Assembly (NCBI GenBank): GCA_028277865.1
Contig: JANQFM010000708.1
Location: 1 to 9,951, forward strand
Direction of reading: 5' to 3'
Source of the DNA: Acidobacteriota bacterium
Lineage (GTDB): Bacteria > Acidobacteriota > UBA6911 > RPQK01 > DATIPO01
Length of the DNA: 9,951 bases
The position numbers and the translations under genes were made by a program. How positions within the stretch are numbered: the stretch's first letter is position 1; every line of letters starts with the position of its first letter. The notes beneath the pieces were generated by a model. The model searched no databases, was not told the origin of the DNA, and saw nothing but the letters and a program-made list of their open reading frames with translations. Of the stretch, positions 7,108 to 9,951 are shown in pieces.

Positions 7108-7180
7108 GCCGAGACACAGAGCGCACAGGGACAGGTGATCTCTCTCCTCTGGCCTCTGTGCCCTCAGTGCCTCTGTGGAC
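7108..7180. repeat. Imperfect palindromic CACAGAG-type dispersed repeat
   Basis: The left arm (about 7108-7135) has GACACAGAG then GCACAGG; the right arm (about 7146-7180) is rich in CCTCTGTG, and on the minus strand reads CACAGAGGCACTGAGG, then GGCACAGAGG. The arms pair imperfectly around a loop near 7136-7145. It resembles a widespread class of intergenic repeats with tandem CACAGAG/GCACAGAGG units. The base pattern is unlike the surrounding promoter DNA. It lies between two divergent genes and might fold in either transcript. Confidence 0.7.
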
Positions 7181-7199
7181 GGAATGCCGCCCGGCCAAA

Positions 7200-7229
7200 C
7201 TGGCACTTTCGAGCCCAGCCGAGTAAGAT
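7200..7229 (+). promoter_or_regulatory. Possible promoter for the tubulin-like gene
   Basis: CTGGCA (7200-7205, 4 of 6 matches to TTGACA), 18 bases, then TAAGAT (7224-7229). The -10 box and the spacing are identical to those of the divergent nuo promoter. The -35 is weak, so this is tentative. Predicted start near 7236 gives a leader of roughly 87 bases. Confidence 0.3.
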
Positions 7230-7276
7230 CAGAAGGGAACCTCCAGGCTCGATGGGCCGTTATCTTTGGGTGGCAG

Positions 7277-7295
7277 CGTCAAGCCTGACGGGCTT
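7277..7295 (+). promoter_or_regulatory. Two mutually exclusive small hairpins in the leader
   Basis: CGTCA-AGCC-TGACG (7277-7290) and AAGCC-TGACG-GGCTT (7281-7295) share bases and cannot form together; the second is followed by TCTT. Each stem is only 5 base pairs, so an attenuator role is speculative. Confidence 0.2.
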
Positions 7296-7306
7296 TCTTA
7301 TGAAGC

Positions 7307-7312
7307 AAGGAG
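7307..7312 (+). promoter_or_regulatory. Ribosome binding site for the tubulin-like gene
   Basis: AAGGAG, a near-perfect Shine-Dalgarno sequence, 10 bases before the ATG at 7323. It supports that start over the out-of-frame ATG at 7300. Confidence 0.7.
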
Positions 7313-7322
7313 TACCAAAAAC

Positions 7323-9951
7323 ATGACTGACCACCTGCAGGCGGGCCAGGGGACCATCGTTCCGAGCCTTTTCATCGGCATGGGGGGAATCGGATCGCGC
7401 ATTGTGGACCGCATCGCCTCCCACGCCCGCCGGCTGACCAACTGGAAGTCGCAGCTGGATCCGCTCACCTCCTTCGTTTCGGTGGACACAAACGAAGGGG
7501 ATCAACACAAGCTGCGCCACATCCCCCCCGGCAACCGCATCAACATCGCCGCTTTCGACAAGGTGCGCGCCATCGAGGGTTTTCGGCGCTCCAAAGACCA
7601 GCAGGCCCTGCAATGGCTGGACAAGGCCTATCAGCCCAGGGCCGGATACAAGCCCGGCGCCGGCCAGATCCGCGTCGAATCGAGGCTGGGCTTCTTTTAT
7701 CATTCTCCCGAGATCCGCAAGCGCCTGCAGCACTTGGTGGCCGACGCCCTGCGGCCGGGCATCACCTGGCGCCAATCCAAGCCCCCCAAGTACAACGTCT
7801 ACATCTTCTGCACACTGGCCGGAGGCACCGGATCGGGCAGCTTCCTGCCCATGGCCTACCTGGTGCAGGACGTCATCGAGGATCTGCACTGGCAACCTCG
7901 GGTGGTGGGCAACTTCCTGCTTTCCACCCTGCTGCTGGAAAAGGTCGGCAACGAGCTGCACCCCGACATTCACGCCAACACCTATGCCGCCCTCAAGGAA
8001 CTGGAGCACCTCACCAAGCTCGACTACGCCCAGACCCGCCGCGAGCGCAAGTCGCCCGAAAAATTCGTCTTCATGCGCGACGAAAACAACCCCGCCATCC
8101 CCGACGTGACCCGGCGCCCCTACTTCATCGGATTCCTCTTCGACCAGCCCGCCCACCTGAGCCTGCGCGAAGCCGAACGCGCCATCGCCGATTCCTCCTA
8201 CCTGCAGGTCTTCACCCCCATCATCGACAACCTGGCCGGAGAGCTGGACAACTACGAAAAGAACCTGGAGGAGCTGACCCGATTCCCCGGCGACCTCAAG
8301 AACGTGGGGCAGGGCTACAGCAAGAACTTCGGGACGTTCGGCGCTTCGGTGCTGGTCCTGCCCGGCCAGGAGCTGCTGGAGTACTGCTCGCTGCGCTTTG
8401 CCGCCCAGGCCATCCGCAGCCAGATCACATTCGGAGTCGATCCCGGCGATCCCGGCGACGATCGTGCACGCGCCTTGGCCCGCCTGGCGGTGGACTACTC
8501 GGATCCCAAGTTCCTGCGCATGGGCGACGAGGCCCGCGAAGGCGTCATCAACAAGGCCTTCTTGGATTCGGTACGCGAAATGGCCCGCCAGGACGCCCGC
8601 GAAGAGCTGACGGACGGATTTTGGTACCAGTTGGTCGACGTGATCGACAACGGACGCGTCACTGGGCTGGACGAGCAGGGCCAGCCGGTGCGCGGCGAAT
8701 CGACCCTGCAAAGAGTCTTTCGCACCCTGGAGGAAGACCGGCGCGATTTGACCAACAAGGTGTCGATCAAGGAGCGCGCCTTTGTCTTCCACCGCGAAGG
8801 CGTCAATCAGTACATCGAATTGGTCAACCGTCTGCTCGAAGATGTCCGCAGCGCCCGGGTGGTCATCGACGAGGGCGTGAGGGGACTGGAGACTTCGGCC
8901 CTGGAAGGCGAGGTGGTCACCGACCTCAAGCTTGACCCTATCCAGGAACGCTACCTCGCTCTGCGCCTGCTGGAATTGTGCGGGCGGGAGTGGATCCCCA
9001 ATGCCGAAAAGCAGCTGGAAAAGGCCAAAAAGCGCGACGTTTCCAATCCAAAAGTGCGCGAGCGCCTGGAAAAGGAGCTTTTCGAATCGCTGCAGGAAGC
9101 CGCTTCCCAAAAGCGCCTCTTCAAGAAGGACCAGGCGTTCCTGGACGCCCGCGACGAAGCCCAGGAATACTACCGGGGCATCGCCTCGGCAGCCCGGCGC
9201 ATGTTCGACGCCGAAGTTCAGCTGCGCCAGCTGCGCTCCCTGAACAACTACCTCAACCAGCGCGCCCGGCAGTACGCCCGTTTGGCCACTCAGATGGACC
9301 GCCTGGTCGAAGAACTCGAGGACGAGGCCGAAAAGCTGCGACGGGGCGAAGGCGCTGCCGAGTCGGGGCTGACGCTGCGGGTCGAAGTCCTGGAAACCCT
9401 GGACGAGCCGCGCAGCCGCATTTGGGACCAGTCCTACCGGCACCTTTTCATCGAGGAAGGCCGCTCGCTGAACACCTTTGACCGCAACGTGCTGGCTCAA
9501 GCCATCTCGGAGCAGCTCAAGCCGGAGGTCAAGGCGGGCGGGCGCATCGTCCCCAAGACGGTCGACCGGACCGTCAACGACCTGAGAAGGGCCCTCACCG
9601 AGCTGGGACGCGAGCGCCTCAAACCAGAGATCCTGGGCGGCGAGGAGCGTCCGGGGCTCGACTTGGCCCGGGGACTGGAACTGGAGGCCCAGCTAGTCCT
9701 CTCTGAAGGCAAGCGCGAAGGCGAGGAGCCCAGTGAAGAGGAAGTCAACGATCACCTCAAGAAGAAGTTCCGCGCACTGAACCAGGTTTCGGGCGTGCTG
9801 GCCCGCGTCAGTAGCGAGGAATCGCGGGCCTGGGACGATGGAGTGATCGTCAACCGCACCCGCCAACTCGTCATCGGCGCCCTGGACCCCGAGCAAGCCT
9901 CCTTCCTGCGCCTGCGCGACAGGCTGGCCGATTCTCTGAAAGTCAGCGGTC
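7323..9951 (+). CDS. Large tubulin/FtsZ-superfamily protein, Tubulin_2 (FtsZl-1) type, 3' end beyond window
   Basis: 876 codons are open to the right edge; no stop is seen. The N-terminal third looks like a tubulin/FtsZ-type GTP-binding domain. A glycine loop GMGGIGSRIVDRIA (19-32) follows a beta strand (loop T1). SFVSVDTNEG (50-59) fits strand 3 and loop T3. LAGGTGSGSF (165-174) is the tubulin signature loop T4, preceded by strand YNVYIFCT. The rest has no motif I recognise: an alpha/beta middle region to about 550, then a long charged helical, probably coiled-coil stretch (about 560-675), and a second charged helical part near 790-835. No signal peptide or membrane helix is seen, so it is cytosolic. 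Size and motifs fit the Tubulin_2 (PF13809) family, described by Makarova and Koonin as FtsZl-1 and linked to von Willebrand A, GTPase and OmpA-type partners in a predicted membrane-remodelling system. Polymerisation and GTPase activity are inferred only. Base and codon use are GC-rich like the nuo genes, giving no sign of recent transfer. Confidence 0.8.
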   Translation, partial: MTDHLQAGQGTIVPSLFIGMGGIGSRIVDRIASHARRLTNWKSQLDPLTSFVSVDTNEGDQHKLRHIPPGNRINIAAFDKVRAIEGFRRSKDQQALQWLDKAYQPRAGYKPGAGQIRVESRLGFFYHSPEIRKRLQHLVADALRPGITWRQSKPPKYNVYIFCTLAGGTGSGSFLPMAYLVQDVIEDLHWQPRVVGNFLLSTLLLEKVGNELHPDIHANTYAALKELEHLTKLDYAQTRRERKSPEKFVFMRDENNPAIPDVTRRPYFIGFLFDQPAHLSLREAERAIADSSYLQVFTPIIDNLAGELDNYEKNLEELTRFPGDLKNVGQGYSKNFGTFGASVLVLPGQELLEYCSLRFAAQAIRSQITFGVDPGDPGDDRARALARLAVDYSDPKFLRMGDEAREGVINKAFLDSVREMARQDAREELTDGFWYQLVDVIDNGRVTGLDEQGQPVRGESTLQRVFRTLEEDRRDLTNKVSIKERAFVFHREGVNQYIELVNRLLEDVRSARVVIDEGVRGLETSALEGEVVTDLKLDPIQERYLALRLLELCGREWIPNAEKQLEKAKKRDVSNPKVRERLEKELFESLQEAASQKRLFKKDQAFLDARDEAQEYYRGIASAARRMFDAEVQLRQLRSLNNYLNQRARQYARLATQMDRLVEELEDEAEKLRRGEGAAESGLTLRVEVLETLDEPRSRIWDQSYRHLFIEEGRSLNTFDRNVLAQAISEQLKPEVKAGGRIVPKTVDRTVNDLRRALTELGRERLKPEILGGEERPGLDLARGLELEAQLVLSEGKREGEEPSEEEVNDHLKKKFRALNQVSGVLARVSSEESRAWDDGVIVNRTRQLVIGALDPEQASFLRLRDRLADSLKVSG

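Larger units (their letters stand above)
6972..7322. other. Divergent intergenic region between nuoJ and the tubulin-like gene
   Basis: 351 bases with no convincing gene. It contains, from left to right, the nuoJ ribosome site and promoter (to 7051), an 11-base palindrome at 7041-7051, a CACAGAG-type palindromic repeat (about 7108-7180), a possible rightward promoter (7200-7229), two overlapping small hairpins (7277-7295) and the ribosome site of the rightward gene (7307-7312). Short reading frames here translate the repeat and have no protein-like character. Confidence 0.8.

Noticed and set aside
7201..7215. Sigma54-like promoter beginning TGGCAC
   Set aside because: The required GC element at the proper distance (TTGC) is absent.
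7032..7326. Short plus-strand frames in the intergenic region (7032-7226 and 7072-7326)
   Set aside because: They translate the CACAGAG-type repeat, have no good ribosome site, and the longer one overlaps the real start at 7323.
8440..8460. Tandem 9-base repeat GATCCCGGC in the tubulin-like gene
   Set aside because: Two in-frame copies encoding Asp-Pro-Gly twice; a small coding duplication of no clear significance.
7260..9500. A 746-codon open frame on the minus strand
   Set aside because: It lies opposite the tubulin-like gene. The sense frame has the tubulin loops and a good ribosome site, and the antisense translation has no recognisable motif.

Overview
The window comes from a moderately GC-rich bacterium. 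An envelope with a periplasm is suggested by an exported periplasmic-binding-fold solute receptor and a bacterial-type NADH dehydrogenase membrane arm. Two imperfect palindromic repeats of the GACGCAA and CACAGAG types resemble dispersed repeats seen in Acidobacteriota, Chloroflexota and other environmental lineages. The phylum cannot be fixed from this sequence alone; Acidobacteriota is only a guess.

Left and centre (1-6971, all on the minus strand): one tightly packed transcription unit reading nuoJ, nuoK, nuoL, nuoM, nuoN, greA, then a BtuF/FepB-type substrate-binding protein that runs off the left edge. Gaps are 5, 7 and 21 bases, followed by overlaps of 11, 4 and 17 bases, so the genes are probably cotranscribed and partly translationally coupled. 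NuoJ-N form the distal, proton-pumping membrane arm of respiratory complex I. NuoL, M and N are the three antiporter-like pumps, and NuoJ and K connect towards the quinone-reducing part. The glutamate and lysine residues of the proton path are intact. The quinone and hydrophilic modules (nuoA-I) are absent, and a good sigma70-like promoter sits just upstream of nuoJ, so this looks like a separate second half of a split complex I locus. Non-ATG starts are frequent (nuoJ GTG, nuoN TTG, greA TTG).

Middle (6972-7322): a 351-base divergent intergenic region. It holds the nuoJ promoter with an 11-base palindrome on its -35 box, a CACAGAG-type repeat, a possible rightward promoter and small alternative hairpins ahead of the next gene.

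Right (7323-9951, plus strand): the first 876 codons of a large tubulin/FtsZ-superfamily protein, open through the right edge. It has the nucleotide-binding glycine loops (GMGGIG and the tubulin signature GGTGSG) and a long charged helical extension. It matches the Tubulin_2/FtsZl-1 type of protein, which is associated with a poorly characterised membrane-remodelling system; partners would lie to the right of the window.

The most unusual local feature is at 645-728. The GACGCAA-type palindrome lies inside the 5' end of the binding-protein gene and is read in frame as nearly all of its signal peptide.
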